Counted from the stretch's first letter, positions 33,968 to 43,415 are shown. The stretch is 64,000 nucleotides of DNA from JANSXG01 sp965652425 (GCA_965652425.1 CBFGVX010000001.1:33080-97079), one strand, 5' to 3'. Program-made: numbers and translations. The notes: generated from the sequence alone by a model not told the origin.

Positions 33968-35215
33968 ATGAACGCTTCCCCTTCGGACCAACCCGATGCG
34001 ACCGGTTCCGGTCGCCCGACCCGTCTGGTGATCCTGGGATCGACCGGCTCCATCGGGCGTCAGACCATCGAAGTGCTCGCCGGGCTGGAGCGCTCGGGCC
34101 ACCGGTTCGAGGTGGTCGGTCTCGCGGCGGGCTCCAACGCCGAACTGCTTCAAGCGCAGGCCGGCGCGCTCGGCGTGAAGCATCTCGCGTTGGCCGACGC
34201 CACGGCTCCGTTCGACGGACTCGGGAGTGCTTCGATCCTGCGTGGGCATGATGCCGCGGAGCAGCTCGTCCGCGCCTGTCAGGACGACGGCGGCGTGGAC
34301 ATGGTCGTCGGCGCGATGGTCGGATCGGCGGGCCTGCCCGCCACGCTGGCCGCGCTCGAACTCGGCATCGATGTCGCACTCGCCAACAAGGAAACACTGG
34401 TCGCGGCGGGTGAGATCGTCGTCGCGACGGCTCAGCGCACCGGCGCGGCCCTGCTCCCGGTCGACAGCGAGCACTCGGGCGTCTGGCAGTGCCTGAACTC
34501 CGATGCCACCGGCTTCCGCAAGCTGCCTTTTCAGGTCGGCACGGAAGTCACCCGGATCACGCTCACCGCCTCCGGCGGAGCGCTGCGCGACTGGCCTTTG
34601 GAACGCATCCGCTCGGCCACTCCCGACGAGGCCCTCGCCCACCCGAACTGGGACATGGGCGCGAAAGTGACCATCGACAGCGCTTCGCTGACCAACAAGG
34701 CCCTCGAACTCGTCGAGGCGGCATGGCTGTTCGGCTTGGGCGCTGATCGCCTCAGCGCGCTGATCCACCCGCAGTCGATCGTGCACAGCTTCGTTGAGTT
34801 CGCCGACCGCTCGGTCGTGGCCCAGATGGGCAGGCCGGACATGAAGACCCCGATCCAGTACGCCCTGACCGCCCCCGATCGCCCGCCGGGCATCGCACCC
34901 AAGCTCGACCTGCGAGCCCTCTCGCGGCTTGATTTCGCCGAGCCCGATCTGGAGCGATTCCCCGCACTCCACGCCGGATTCGAGATCATCGAGCGCGGCG
35001 GCACGGCCGGGGCGGTGTTCAACGGAGCAAACGAAGCCGCGGTCAAGGCGTTCCTCGCCGGGCGCGTAGACTTCGGGACCATGACCGATCTTGCTCTCGA
35101 AGCGCTTGATTCCGTCGGCACCGGCTCGATTCGTTCGCTCAGCGATGTGATCGAGGCCGATGCCGAGGCCCGGCGGTTTGTCGACTGTCGGCTGGACGCA
35201 CCGCTGTCGGCCTGA
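33968..35215 (+). CDS. dxr: 1-deoxy-D-xylulose 5-phosphate reductoisomerase
   Basis: Dxr (IspC) makes 2-C-methyl-D-erythritol 4-phosphate, the committed step of the MEP isoprenoid pathway. The 415-residue product from the ATG at 33968 has the NADPH loop ILGSTGSIGRQT, ALANKETLVAAGE, the substrate loop VDSEHSG, TASGGALRDWP, and the metal/dimer segment HPQSIVHSFVEF then MKTPIQYAL. The gene starts 19 bases after rne, so it may be in the same transcript. rseP, often next to dxr, follows after one intervening gene. Confidence 0.96.
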   Translation: MNASPSDQPDATGSGRPTRLVILGSTGSIGRQTIEVLAGLERSGHRFEVVGLAAGSNAELLQAQAGALGVKHLALADATAPFDGLGSASILRGHDAAEQLVRACQDDGGVDMVVGAMVGSAGLPATLAALELGIDVALANKETLVAAGEIVVATAQRTGAALLPVDSEHSGVWQCLNSDATGFRKLPFQVGTEVTRITLTASGGALRDWPLERIRSATPDEALAHPNWDMGAKVTIDSASLTNKALELVEAAWLFGLGADRLSALIHPQSIVHSFVEFADRSVVAQMGRPDMKTPIQYALTAPDRPPGIAPKLDLRALSRLDFAEPDLERFPALHAGFEIIERGGTAGAVFNGANEAAVKAFLAGRVDFGTMTDLALEALDSVGTGSIRSLSDVIEADAEARRFVDCRLDAPLSA

Positions 35216-35283
35216 ATCGACCGCAGCGGGATGGTTCACCGGGATAGGATGATTGCAAACATAGTTCCGCAAGGAGAACCGCC

Positions 35284-36342
35284 ATGAACCGTACACGCTT
35301 TATCGCCGCGATCCTCGGAACATCCATTGGGGCGTTGGTCGCCATGCCTGCAACGGTCGCCGAGGCCTGCACCCGCGTGGTGTATCTGGGTCCGAACGAT
35401 CAGATTATCACCGGTCGCACCATGGACTGGAAAGAGGACATGTTCACGAATCTCTGGGCTTTTCCCCGAGGAATGCAACGCAACAGCGGCATGGGGGACC
35501 AGTCGATCGAATGGACCAGTCGTTACGGCAGCGTGGTCGCCAGCGGTTATGAAGCAGGCACTGCCGACGGGATGAACGAAAAGGGGCTGGTCGCAAATCT
35601 GCTGTACCTCGTCGAGAGCGAGTACTCCCCGAAAGACGACACACGCCCTGCGCTGGTGGTCAGTTCATGGGCCCAGTACATGCTCGACAATTTCGCCACC
35701 GTCGAAGAGGCCGTGGCCGATGCCCGGCGTGAGCACTACCGCATGGTGACCGTCGAGGCACCCAACGGCGCGCCAGGCACGCTGCACCTGTCCCTGTCGG
35801 ATGCCACGGGCGATTCGGCTATTTTCGAATATATCGGCGGCGAGTTGGTCATCCATCATTCTCGTGACTATCAGGTGATGACCAACTCACCAGTGTACGA
35901 GCAGCAACTCGCGCTGAATCGCTATTGGCAGGAGATCGGTGGCACGGTCATGCTGCCCGGTACCAATCGCGCGGCAGACCGCTATGTTCGTGCCTCGTTC
36001 TACATCAACGCCGTGCCACAGACCGACGATTCGCGTGAGGCCGTCGCAGCGGTCTTCAGCGTCATTCGCAACAGCAGCGTGCCGCGCGGCATCTCGACGC
36101 CCGACCAGCCCAACATCTCCTCGACCATCTGGCGAACCGTCAGCGACCACAAGAACCTGATCTATTACTATGAGAACACCGCCTCCCCGAGCATTTTGTG
36201 GGTGGACCTCAGGAAGATCGATTTTTCTGAGGGTTCCGGTTCCCGAAAGCTCGATCTTGCCGCCGATACCCTGCTCGGCGGTGACCAGACGAGCAATTTC
36301 AGTCCTGCCAGGCCGTTCCGGTTCCTCACACCATCTCGATGA
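35284..36342 (+). CDS. secreted linear-amide C-N hydrolase (Ntn, choloylglycine hydrolase family)
   Basis: The 352-residue precursor starts with a signal peptide ending in ATVAEA, and the mature chain begins with Cys (CTRVVYLG, residue 29). That Cys would be the N-terminal nucleophile typical of penicillin V acylases and bile-salt hydrolases. Also present are the GRTMDWKED motif and a conserved NSPVYEQQL segment (with the Asn position of this family). AAGGAG lies close upstream of the ATG. Possible substrates include acyl-homoserine lactones, lipopeptides or penicillin V; sequence does not decide. It sits between dxr and rseP, on the same strand, in slightly lower-GC sequence. Confidence 0.9.
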   Translation: MNRTRFIAAILGTSIGALVAMPATVAEACTRVVYLGPNDQIITGRTMDWKEDMFTNLWAFPRGMQRNSGMGDQSIEWTSRYGSVVASGYEAGTADGMNEKGLVANLLYLVESEYSPKDDTRPALVVSSWAQYMLDNFATVEEAVADARREHYRMVTVEAPNGAPGTLHLSLSDATGDSAIFEYIGGELVIHHSRDYQVMTNSPVYEQQLALNRYWQEIGGTVMLPGTNRAADRYVRASFYINAVPQTDDSREAVAAVFSVIRNSSVPRGISTPDQPNISSTIWRTVSDHKNLIYYYENTASPSILWVDLRKIDFSEGSGSRKLDLAADTLLGGDQTSNFSPARPFRFLTPSR

Positions 36343-36411
36343 ACATCGGCGGCTGACGGTCTACACACCTTCGTCCCCATTGGCAATCACCGCTTTATAT
36401 GATCGGCGCGC

Positions 36412-38637
36412 ATGCTTGAATCCCTGTTCACCTTCTGGAATGTCACGCTCATGGTGTTGGGCTTCGGCTTCATCGTGTTCGTGCACGAGGCCGGGCACTT
36501 CCTCGCCGCCCGCTGGGCCGGCATCCGCGTCCATGCCTTCGCGATCGGCTTCGGTCAGGCGCTGTTCAGTTATCGCAAGGGGTGGGGGATCCGCAAGGGG
36601 TCGTCCGAACTCGAATACATGCGGCTCGTGGCGATCGTGAAGCATTCTGACAAGCCCGGCGCGAGCGCGGAGGAGATCGAAGCCGGTCACGCCGCGGCGG
36701 AGAAGCTCAAGTCACTCAGCCCCACCGAGTATCGCCTGAACTGGATCCCGTTCGGCGGCTATGTGAAGATGCTCGGCCAGGAAGACCTCAACCCCGACGC
36801 CACCAGCGCCGAGCCGGATTCCTACCAGAACAAGCCGATCTGGAAGCGCATGGTGGTCATCTCCGCGGGCGTGATCATGAATGTGATTCTCGCGGCGGTG
36901 CTGTTCATCGTGGTCTTCAAGGTCGGCATGGCCGAGCCCGCGCCGGTCATCGGCTCCGTGCAGCCGGGTTCGCCCGCCGAGGCCGCGGGCCTGCAGCCGG
37001 GCGATGTGGTCCGCAGTGCGGGCGGCAAGACCACCACCACCTTCACCGACCTCTTCGTCGATGTCGCCATGGCCAAGCGCGGCAGCTCGATCGACCTCGC
37101 GCTCGATCGCCCCATCGAGGGCGGCGGCTGGGAGCGCATCAGCGCATCGCCCACTCCCGAGAAACTCGACGACGGCCTCGGCGTGCAGGCGATCGGTGTC
37201 TGGCCGGAGAGCAGCTTGCGCCTGCTCGGAGAATCCCGGCGCGCGAGCGTCAACAACTCGAACCGCCTCACTCTCGAGCGGATGGGCCTCGGCGAGGTGC
37301 CCTTCGGCTCGCGCATCATCGAGATCGCCGGCGAGCCGATCCAGCGACGCAGTCTGGCTCGTGACGATGCGCCCGGTGACGGGAACTACGCCAGCATCCG
37401 CCTGCTCACCGAAGCGATCGACCGATCCGGTGGCGAGCCCGTCAGCGTCGGCTTCGAGTCGCCAGGGGGCGAGCGCATCGAGGTCGAACTGCTCCCGACG
37501 GTGGCACTCCAGAGTGGGCTGTCGGTGGTGGACTCCGGCGATAAAGGCCCTCAGGTTCGCGCGCAGGAGCACCTGCTCGGCCTCGCGCCGGTGATGAAGG
37601 TTGCGGACTACGCCCCCGAGCCGCCCAGCCAGGGGCTCGAACCCGGCGATGTGTTCCGGCGTCTCGGCTCGCGCTCGTGGCCGAGCGTGACCGACGGCGT
37701 GCGCGAGATCCGATCGAATGTCGGCGAGACGCTCGACACCGTGGTGATCCGTGGCGGCGAGGAGATCGAGCTCGAACTCACCGTGCAGCTCAACGGCACT
37801 GTCGGCTTCATGCCCGCCAACGATCTCTCCACGACCCGGATCGCGGCGGTTCCGTCGCTCGTCGAGCGTGTGAAGACCGAGCGCGGCCAGCCCGCACAGT
37901 ACCGGGCGATCGGCACAGAGCCCGCCGCGGGCCGGCTGGGTGCGCTCGACTCGATACGTCCCGGAACGGTCGTGCGCAGCGTCAACGGCGAGCCCGTCAA
38001 TGATTTCGAGTCGCTGCGTCGGGCCTTGCGATCGGCGACCGAAGATGCCGCCGATTCCGGCGCCAGCGCGACGGTCGAACTCGGGCTCGAGACCGCCGTG
38101 CCGGGCGCGGCGGCAGTGATCGAACAGGTGCAGCTGACGCTCAACCCCGATGAGGTCAGCGCCCTGCATGGGCTCGGGTGGGAAGTTCAAGGCATCGGCA
38201 CGGCGTTCGAACTGGTGCAGGTGCTGGTCATCGCGGACACGGTCGGCGGCGCGGTCTCGATGGGCGTGTACCGCACGAAGCGCGTGCTCCAGCAGACCTA
38301 CCTGACCTTCAAGCGCCTTTTCGAGGGCACCGTGCAGGTGAACCAGCTTCAGGGCCCGGTCGGTATCACGCACACCGGGTCGATGTTCGCCGAGCGCGGC
38401 TTCATCTATCTGCTGTACTTCATGGCCCTCATCAGCGCGAACCTCGCGGTGATCAACTTCCTGCCGCTGCCCATCGTCGACGGCGGGCAGTTCCTCATGC
38501 TCTGCTACGAGGGGCTGGCAAAGAAGCCGGTACCGATCATCGTGCAGAATGTCATCACGCTCGGCGGCCTGCTGTTCATCGGTGCGCTGTTCCTGTACAT
38601 CACCTTCAACGACATCGTTCGTCTGTTTGGGAACTGA
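36412..38637 (+). CDS. rseP: RseP-type site-2 intramembrane zinc protease
   Basis: This protease cleaves single-pass membrane proteins such as anti-sigma factors. The 741-residue product has FVHEAGHFLAARW with HEAGH at residues 25-29, a GGYVKMLG loop, and a C-terminal LPLPIVDGGQ near 690 that gives the third ligand. Between lie several PDZ-like modules (GSVQPGSPAEAAGLQPGDVV, then two or three more such as SQGLEPGDVFRRLG and DSIRPGTVV). It is some 290 residues longer than E. coli RseP. It could process the putative anti-sigma factor at 17743-18153, among others; this is inference. The hydrolase gene starts two bases after its stop. Confidence 0.95.
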   Translation: MLESLFTFWNVTLMVLGFGFIVFVHEAGHFLAARWAGIRVHAFAIGFGQALFSYRKGWGIRKGSSELEYMRLVAIVKHSDKPGASAEEIEAGHAAAEKLKSLSPTEYRLNWIPFGGYVKMLGQEDLNPDATSAEPDSYQNKPIWKRMVVISAGVIMNVILAAVLFIVVFKVGMAEPAPVIGSVQPGSPAEAAGLQPGDVVRSAGGKTTTTFTDLFVDVAMAKRGSSIDLALDRPIEGGGWERISASPTPEKLDDGLGVQAIGVWPESSLRLLGESRRASVNNSNRLTLERMGLGEVPFGSRIIEIAGEPIQRRSLARDDAPGDGNYASIRLLTEAIDRSGGEPVSVGFESPGGERIEVELLPTVALQSGLSVVDSGDKGPQVRAQEHLLGLAPVMKVADYAPEPPSQGLEPGDVFRRLGSRSWPSVTDGVREIRSNVGETLDTVVIRGGEEIELELTVQLNGTVGFMPANDLSTTRIAAVPSLVERVKTERGQPAQYRAIGTEPAAGRLGALDSIRPGTVVRSVNGEPVNDFESLRRALRSATEDAADSGASATVELGLETAVPGAAAVIEQVQLTLNPDEVSALHGLGWEVQGIGTAFELVQVLVIADTVGGAVSMGVYRTKRVLQQTYLTFKRLFEGTVQVNQLQGPVGITHTGSMFAERGFIYLLYFMALISANLAVINFLPLPIVDGGQFLMLCYEGLAKKPVPIIVQNVITLGGLLFIGALFLYITFNDIVRLFGN

Positions 38638-38639
38638 GC

Positions 38640-39632
38640 GTGTGGGGTTTGCTGGCACTGCTGGGCCTTGGCCTGCTCATCGCCATCGCGCTCGGCGCGT
38701 GGATGACCGGGCACCACCTGCGCCGCCCGCCGCGCAAGACCTACGGCTGGGCCCTCGCGCGCAACCTGCCGGGCGACCCGAGCGAGCTCGACGACTCGCT
38801 GTCGTTCGAGGCGCTCCAACTCGATCTGCGTGCCGACGATCCGAAACTCAAGAACTTCGGCCAGTCGCCGGTCTGGGACATCGAAGGGCGCGACCCGTCC
38901 GGCCCGGTCATTATCTGGACGCCCGGCTGGGGCGATTCGCGCGTCGGCGCGCTCGCGCGGATCCGCCACCTCGCGCCGGTCGCCAAGCGCGTGATCGCGT
39001 GGGATCCGCCCGGACAGGGCGAGGCGCCAGGGCGCTGGCCGATGGCCGTGCGCGAGGAACGCATGCTGCGCGAACTCACTCGCTGGGCCGATGAGACTCA
39101 CCACGCGCCGATCGTGCTCGCCGGTTCCTCGATGGGGGCCGGGCTCTCGCTCGTCGCCGCCGTCGATCTCGCCGAGCAGGACGGTGTCCGGATCGCCGGC
39201 GTCATCGCCGAAGCGCCGTACCGGCTCCCCAAGGTCCCCGCCAGGAACTATCTACGCGCCGTCGGCCACCCGCACACATGGAACATCGAACTGGTCTACG
39301 GCCTGATGGGCCTGCGCCTCGGCGCGGGAGCCGACTGGTCCAAGGCCCACGACGGCCGCGCCTTCGACCGGGCCGAGTGGGCGGCGAAGCTGCACTGCCC
39401 GCTGCTCGTGCTCCACGGCGATCAGGATGTCATCAGCGATCCCGAAGACGGAGAGCAGATCGCCGCGTCCGCGCCCGACGGAGACTTGGTGCTGATCGAA
39501 GGCGGCGGACACAACGACCTGTGGCTCAAGCCCGACTTCGAGCGCCAGTGCGCGGCGGCGGTCGGCCAGTTTGTGCGATCGCTCTCTCCTTCTCCCCTTG
39601 CGGGAGAAGGTGGCCGCGTAGCGGACGGATGA
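38640..39632 (+). CDS. membrane-anchored alpha/beta hydrolase with repeat-derived C-terminus
   Basis: The GTG at 38640, two bases after the rseP stop, gives 330 residues beginning with one hydrophobic helix (LLALLGLGLLIAIALGAWM). The alpha/beta-hydrolase fold follows, with oxyanion region WTPGWGDS, nucleophile elbow AGSSMGAGLS (Ser), acid HGDQDVISD and His GGGHNDLW. The last residues SPSPLAGEGGRVADG are encoded by a palindromic repeat, so the repeat has replaced the native stop region. The substrate is unknown. Translation is probably coupled to rseP. Confidence 0.85.
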   Translation: MWGLLALLGLGLLIAIALGAWMTGHHLRRPPRKTYGWALARNLPGDPSELDDSLSFEALQLDLRADDPKLKNFGQSPVWDIEGRDPSGPVIIWTPGWGDSRVGALARIRHLAPVAKRVIAWDPPGQGEAPGRWPMAVREERMLRELTRWADETHHAPIVLAGSSMGAGLSLVAAVDLAEQDGVRIAGVIAEAPYRLPKVPARNYLRAVGHPHTWNIELVYGLMGLRLGAGADWSKAHDGRAFDRAEWAAKLHCPLLVLHGDQDVISDPEDGEQIAASAPDGDLVLIEGGGHNDLWLKPDFERQCAAAVGQFVRSLSPSPLAGEGGRVADG

Positions 39633-39637
39633 GGGGT
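39582..39637 (+). repeat. palindromic interspersed repeat, copy 1
   Basis: The core hairpin is CCTTCTCCC (39588-39596) and GGGAGAAGG (39602-39610) around CTTGC. The copy extends to GATGAGGGGT near 39637. It encodes the SPSPLAGEGG tail of the upstream hydrolase. An inverted copy lies at 40215-40262. Repeats of this kind, coding for the peptide SPSPLAGEGG, are known from many bacterial genomes. Confidence 0.85.
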
Positions 39638-39687
39638 CTTCTTGGTAACGCTGGTCTACGATCGACTTAGCGGCGAAACACCCTTCG

Positions 39688-40179
39688 TCATGGCAACGGT
39701 CCAAGAAGCGTCAATGTGCCTAGCCAACTCACGATGCAGAGTGCAATTGCGTACACAAAGAATGACACGCCGCCCAACAGCATTCGCCCATCTCCGGCTT
39801 TAGGCTTGAGAAGACGAGTCCGTGTGATACCACACAGGAACGGAACAACAAGAAGAATCGGTATAAGCAGGAATGCGAAGAGGTCAAGGATCTGTGCGAA
39901 TGAACCGAGAGCCCGATGCATCACCATCGATACTGCAAAGGTGGGACCTGCGATGGGGCCGATTGCGAGGGCGATCAACGAGCAGCGAAACGCCCGTCGA
40001 GTATCGCCTGCGTGCTTCTCGTGGTACTCAACAAGCCGCGATCGTCGCAAGGAGTGCCGTCCGCATTCCGGACAGCGGTGTGCCGAATCATCCTCGGGGA
40101 GCAGATCGCTGAGGTCGTAGGCGCAGGTTGGGCAGAGTAGCTGTTGGGGCATCTCCTCGTGCTGACCCTGGTCTGACAT
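39688..40179 (-). CDS. zinc-ribbon membrane protein, hypothetical
   Basis: The 163-residue product starts with a double-CxxC zinc ribbon (LLCPTCAYDL near 14-23 and HRCPECGRH near 34-41), then a charged stretch and three to four hydrophobic helices (about 65-160). I do not know its role; proteins with a zinc ribbon followed by membrane helices are frequent in planctomycetes. Its base composition is lower in GC than its neighbours. It lies between inverted copies of the same repeat and points against the flanking genes. Confidence 0.7.
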   Translation of the reverse strand: MSDQGQHEEMPQQLLCPTCAYDLSDLLPEDDSAHRCPECGRHSLRRSRLVEYHEKHAGDTRRAFRCSLIALAIGPIAGPTFAVSMVMHRALGSFAQILDLFAFLLIPILLVVPFLCGITRTRLLKPKAGDGRMLLGGVSFFVYAIALCIVSWLGTLTLLGPLP

Positions 40180-40214
40180 CCCAGAACTGTATAGAAGCAG
40201 CGGCTGCGCCGCTG

Positions 40215-40262
40215 ACCCCTCACCCCGGCCCTCTCCCGCAAGGGGAGAGGGAGCAGACCGCT
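40215..40262 (-). repeat. palindromic interspersed repeat, copy 2 (inverted)
   Basis: The core hairpin is CCCTCTCCC (40229-40237) and GGGAGAGGG (40243-40251) around GCAAG, the reverse complement of copy 1's loop. It begins with ACCCCTCACC, matching the end of copy 1 in reverse. Together with copy 1 it brackets the zinc-ribbon gene. It ends some 30 bases before the deoC start. Confidence 0.85.
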
Positions 40263-40291
40263 GCGTCCGCGACGCCCGCTACACTACCCCC

Positions 40292-41197
40292 ATGACCCGT
40301 ACTGTGACCGTAGATCGCGTGATGGCCGACCGGCGGGCCGCCGAGTTCACGACGCGCTCCATCAAGACCAGCGCCAAGGACGCCGGGCTGCGCCTCGCCC
40401 TCTCCATGGTCGATCTGACCACCCTTGAGGGCAAGGATTCGCCCGAGAAGGTCCGCTCGCTCTGCCGCAAGGCCGTTCTTCCCGACCCGACCGATCCCTC
40501 GCTCCCGTCCGTCGCGGCGGTGTGCGTCTACCCCGAACTCGTCAAGGTTGCCCGCGCCGAACTCGATAAGAGCGAGGCGGGCAAGGGCGTGTCCGTCGCC
40601 AGCGTCGCGACCGGGTTCCCCTCCGGGCAGTACCCGCTGTCGATCCGCCTCGACGATGTGCGTCGCGCCGTCGAAGCTGGAGCCAACGAGATCGACATGG
40701 TCATCAGCCGAGGCCTGTTCCTCGCCGGGCAGCGCGGCACCGTCTACGACGAGATCGCCGCGGTCAAAGAGGCCTGCGGCGATGCGCACCTCAAGGTCAT
40801 CCTCGAAACCGGCGAGCTCGAAACCTACGACCTCGTGCGCGCCGCCAGCGACCTCGCGATGAACGCCGGTCTCACCGAGCACGACTTCATCAAGACCTCG
40901 ACCGGCAAGGTCAACCCCGCGGCGACCATGGGCGTGACGCTGGTCATGCTCGAAGCCATCCGCGACCACTACTTCAAGACCGGCATCAAGATCGGCATGA
41001 AGCCCGCCGGCGGCATCCGCTCCTCCAAGCAGGCGCTGCACTACCTGGTGATGGTCAAGGAAACCCTCGGCGATGACTGGCTCACGCCCTCGCTGTTCCG
41101 CTTCGGCGCATCGAGTCTCGCCAACGATCTTCTCATGCAGCTCGCCCGCCGGCGCACCGGCCACTACATGTCCCCCGACGATTTCTCCGAGGCCTGA
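40292..41197 (+). CDS. deoC: deoxyribose-phosphate aldolase
   Basis: DeoC splits 2-deoxyribose 5-phosphate to glyceraldehyde 3-phosphate and acetaldehyde, as part of deoxynucleoside use. The 301-residue product has the Schiff-base Lys in FIKTSTGKVN, the second Lys in GMKPAGGIRSS, and the SVATGFPSG motif. The N-terminal 40 residues are longer than in the short bacterial type. An aldehyde dehydrogenase gene starts three bases after its stop and could oxidise the acetaldehyde. Confidence 0.96.
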   Translation: MTRTVTVDRVMADRRAAEFTTRSIKTSAKDAGLRLALSMVDLTTLEGKDSPEKVRSLCRKAVLPDPTDPSLPSVAAVCVYPELVKVARAELDKSEAGKGVSVASVATGFPSGQYPLSIRLDDVRRAVEAGANEIDMVISRGLFLAGQRGTVYDEIAAVKEACGDAHLKVILETGELETYDLVRAASDLAMNAGLTEHDFIKTSTGKVNPAATMGVTLVMLEAIRDHYFKTGIKIGMKPAGGIRSSKQALHYLVMVKETLGDDWLTPSLFRFGASSLANDLLMQLARRRTGHYMSPDDFSEA

Positions 41198-41200
41198 ACC

Positions 41201-42691
41201 ATGAACGAGCACACGACAAGCACGACCAAGGCCGAAACCCGCTCGCTCCGCTTCGGGGAATCGTGGGACTACGCCCCCGCGCCAGAATCGGTGAAGGTCG
41301 AGATCGCCGAGCAGTACGGCCACTACATCAATGGCAAGTTCACTGCGCCCACGAAGACAACCAAATTCTTCAGCAGCATCAACCCGTCCAACGAGAAGGT
41401 GCTGAGCAAACTCACGCAGGGCACGGCCAAGGATGTGGACAAGGCCGTCGACGCCGCGAAGTCGGCCCTCTCCGGCTGGAAGAAGCTGTCGGGCAAGGAA
41501 CGCGGCAAGTACCTGTACCGCATCGCCCGACGCATCCAGGAGCGCGCCCGCGAACTCGCCGTGCTCGAATCCATGGACGGCGGCAAGCCGATCCGCGAGA
41601 GCCGCGATGTGGATGTGCCGCTGGCCGCCCAGCACTTCTTCTACCACGCCGGCTGGGCCGACAAACTCAGATACGCATTCCCCAACCGCGAACCCCAGCC
41701 CGTCGGGGTCTGCGGCCAGATCATCCCCTGGAACTTCCCGCTGCTCATGGCCGCGTGGAAAATCGCCCCCGCGCTCGCCTGCGGCAACACGGTCGTCCTC
41801 AAGCCCGCCGAGACCACGCCGCTGACGGCCCTGCGCCTCGCAGAAATCTTCGACGAGTGCGAACTCCCCCCCGGCGTGGTGAACATCATCACCGGCGACG
41901 GCGAGACTGGCCAGACCCTCGCGATGCACAAAGGCCTCGACAAGCTGGCGTTTACCGGTTCGACCAGCGTGGGCAAGAAGATCGCCGCGGCGGCGGCTGA
42001 GCGGAACATTTCCTGCACGCTCGAACTCGGCGGCAAGAGCCCGAACATCATCTTCGAGGATGCGTCGATCGACCAGGCCATCGAGGGCATCATCAGCGGC
42101 ATCTACTTCAACCAGGGCCATGTCTGCTGCGCGGGCAGCCGCCTGTTCGTGCAGGAGTCGGTGCTCGACGAGGTGATCCGTCGCCTCGAATGGCGGATGA
42201 AGTCGCTGCGCGTCGGCGACCCGCTCGACAAGAACACCGATGTCGGCGCGATCAACTCCAAGGCGCAGCTCGCGACGATCAATCGCTACCTGAAGATCGG
42301 TTCAGAGGAGGGGGCGGAGATCCATGTCCCCGGTGGCGGCGAGGTGCCGGCCAAGGGCTACTGGTGCCGCCCGTGCTTCTTCACGGGCGTGCAGCAGAGC
42401 CACCAGATCGCGCGCGAGGAAATCTTCGGTCCGGTTCTCGCGGTCATGAGCTTCCGCACGCCCGAAGAAGCCATCCAGCGCGCCAACAACACGCCCTACG
42501 GCCTGTCGGCCGGCATCTGGACGGACAAGGGCTCGAAGATGTTCGAGCTGGCGGGCAAGCTGAAGGCGGGCGTGGTGTGGTGCAACACCTTCAACCGCTT
42601 CGACGCCGCGAGCCCCTTCGGCGGGTACAAGGAATCGGGCTTCGGTCGCGAGGGGGGGATGCAGGGGCTGAGGGGGTATGTGAAGTTCTGA
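41201..42691 (+). CDS. NAD(P)-dependent aldehyde dehydrogenase
   Basis: This full-length ALDH (496 residues) has PWNFPLLMAAWKIAPALACG, the cofactor loop FTGSTSVGK, catalytic Glu in LELGGKSPN (near 275) and catalytic Cys in GHVCCAGSRL (two Cys, residues 309-310). It is cotranscribed with deoC. A role in oxidising acetaldehyde from DeoC is likely from context. Together with the 289-residue ALDH-like gene at 44272 it resembles the first domain of ALDH16, where two ALDH domains are fused. Confidence 0.95.
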   Translation: MNEHTTSTTKAETRSLRFGESWDYAPAPESVKVEIAEQYGHYINGKFTAPTKTTKFFSSINPSNEKVLSKLTQGTAKDVDKAVDAAKSALSGWKKLSGKERGKYLYRIARRIQERARELAVLESMDGGKPIRESRDVDVPLAAQHFFYHAGWADKLRYAFPNREPQPVGVCGQIIPWNFPLLMAAWKIAPALACGNTVVLKPAETTPLTALRLAEIFDECELPPGVVNIITGDGETGQTLAMHKGLDKLAFTGSTSVGKKIAAAAAERNISCTLELGGKSPNIIFEDASIDQAIEGIISGIYFNQGHVCCAGSRLFVQESVLDEVIRRLEWRMKSLRVGDPLDKNTDVGAINSKAQLATINRYLKIGSEEGAEIHVPGGGEVPAKGYWCRPCFFTGVQQSHQIAREEIFGPVLAVMSFRTPEEAIQRANNTPYGLSAGIWTDKGSKMFELAGKLKAGVVWCNTFNRFDAASPFGGYKESGFGREGGMQGLRGYVKF

Positions 42692-42704
42692 CAGGAGTCT
42701 GATC

Positions 42705-43415
42705 GTGCCCATGATGCCGCATGGCGAGAAGTTCGGTGATGGGTTGGAGGTGGAGTACTCGCCGGGCGATCTGCGCCTTGTGATCCATCCATCGCGTGGT
42801 CCGTGGCGGACCGCATTGCGAGTCGTCTTGGTTCTGCTTCCGCTGCCCCTGCTCGTGTTTGCACCGATGCAGCAGGCCATGCAGGTGTATCAGCATTTCG
42901 CGAATGGCGCTCCGGGGTACCCCGCCCAGATCGACACGGTGATCAAGTGGCTGGTGGCGTTCGGCTTGGCGATATTCCTGCATATTGCTGGTCTGGTCAT
43001 GGCGAAGAAGAGGCGCGTTCGCTTCTCGGTGAAGTCGCCATCACGAGTGGGGAAGTGGGTCTCGAAGCTCACGGAATCAGTGCCGGAAGACAGTCTGCGC
43101 ATTGAGCTGAAATCCGGTGGAAGCCAGCAAATTTACTCGACCGAGCGGTCGGGTTATTTCAATCTTCGGATCCAGCCGGACGATCTCGAACAGTTGCCTC
43201 GCGGCGAGCACGCAAAGGTTGTCTCCGGACCGGGTGATTTCTGGCTCCGGTTCGAGACGACGAACTACGAGCCGTTTGCGATCAACCTTCCCGTCGGTCC
43301 GGAGCAGCTGAACCGGCTTGCGGCGATGATCGGCGAGGTCTTCGGGCAGGAGTGCCGGGTTGTGGAGATGGTGGTTGAAGAACAGAGTCCGACATCGCCA
43401 CCCACTGACAGATAG
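42705..43415 (+). CDS. hypothetical protein with two membrane helices
   Basis: The 236-residue product starts with GTG at 42705, with AGGAG seven bases upstream. Two hydrophobic helices (about 39-56 and 76-98) are followed by a soluble, beta-rich domain of about 130 residues. I do not recognise the family. It begins 13 bases after the ALDH gene, so it is probably in the same transcript. Its codon use is somewhat less GC-rich than deoC and the ALDH. Confidence 0.65.
   Translation: MPMMPHGEKFGDGLEVEYSPGDLRLVIHPSRGPWRTALRVVLVLLPLPLLVFAPMQQAMQVYQHFANGAPGYPAQIDTVIKWLVAFGLAIFLHIAGLVMAKKRRVRFSVKSPSRVGKWVSKLTESVPEDSLRIELKSGGSQQIYSTERSGYFNLRIQPDDLEQLPRGEHAKVVSGPGDFWLRFETTNYEPFAINLPVGPEQLNRLAAMIGEVFGQECRVVEMVVEEQSPTSPPTDR

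Noticed and set aside
36712..38658. Open frame of about 650 codons antisense to rseP
   Set aside because: Shadow of a strongly supported gene; no ribosome site or motif.
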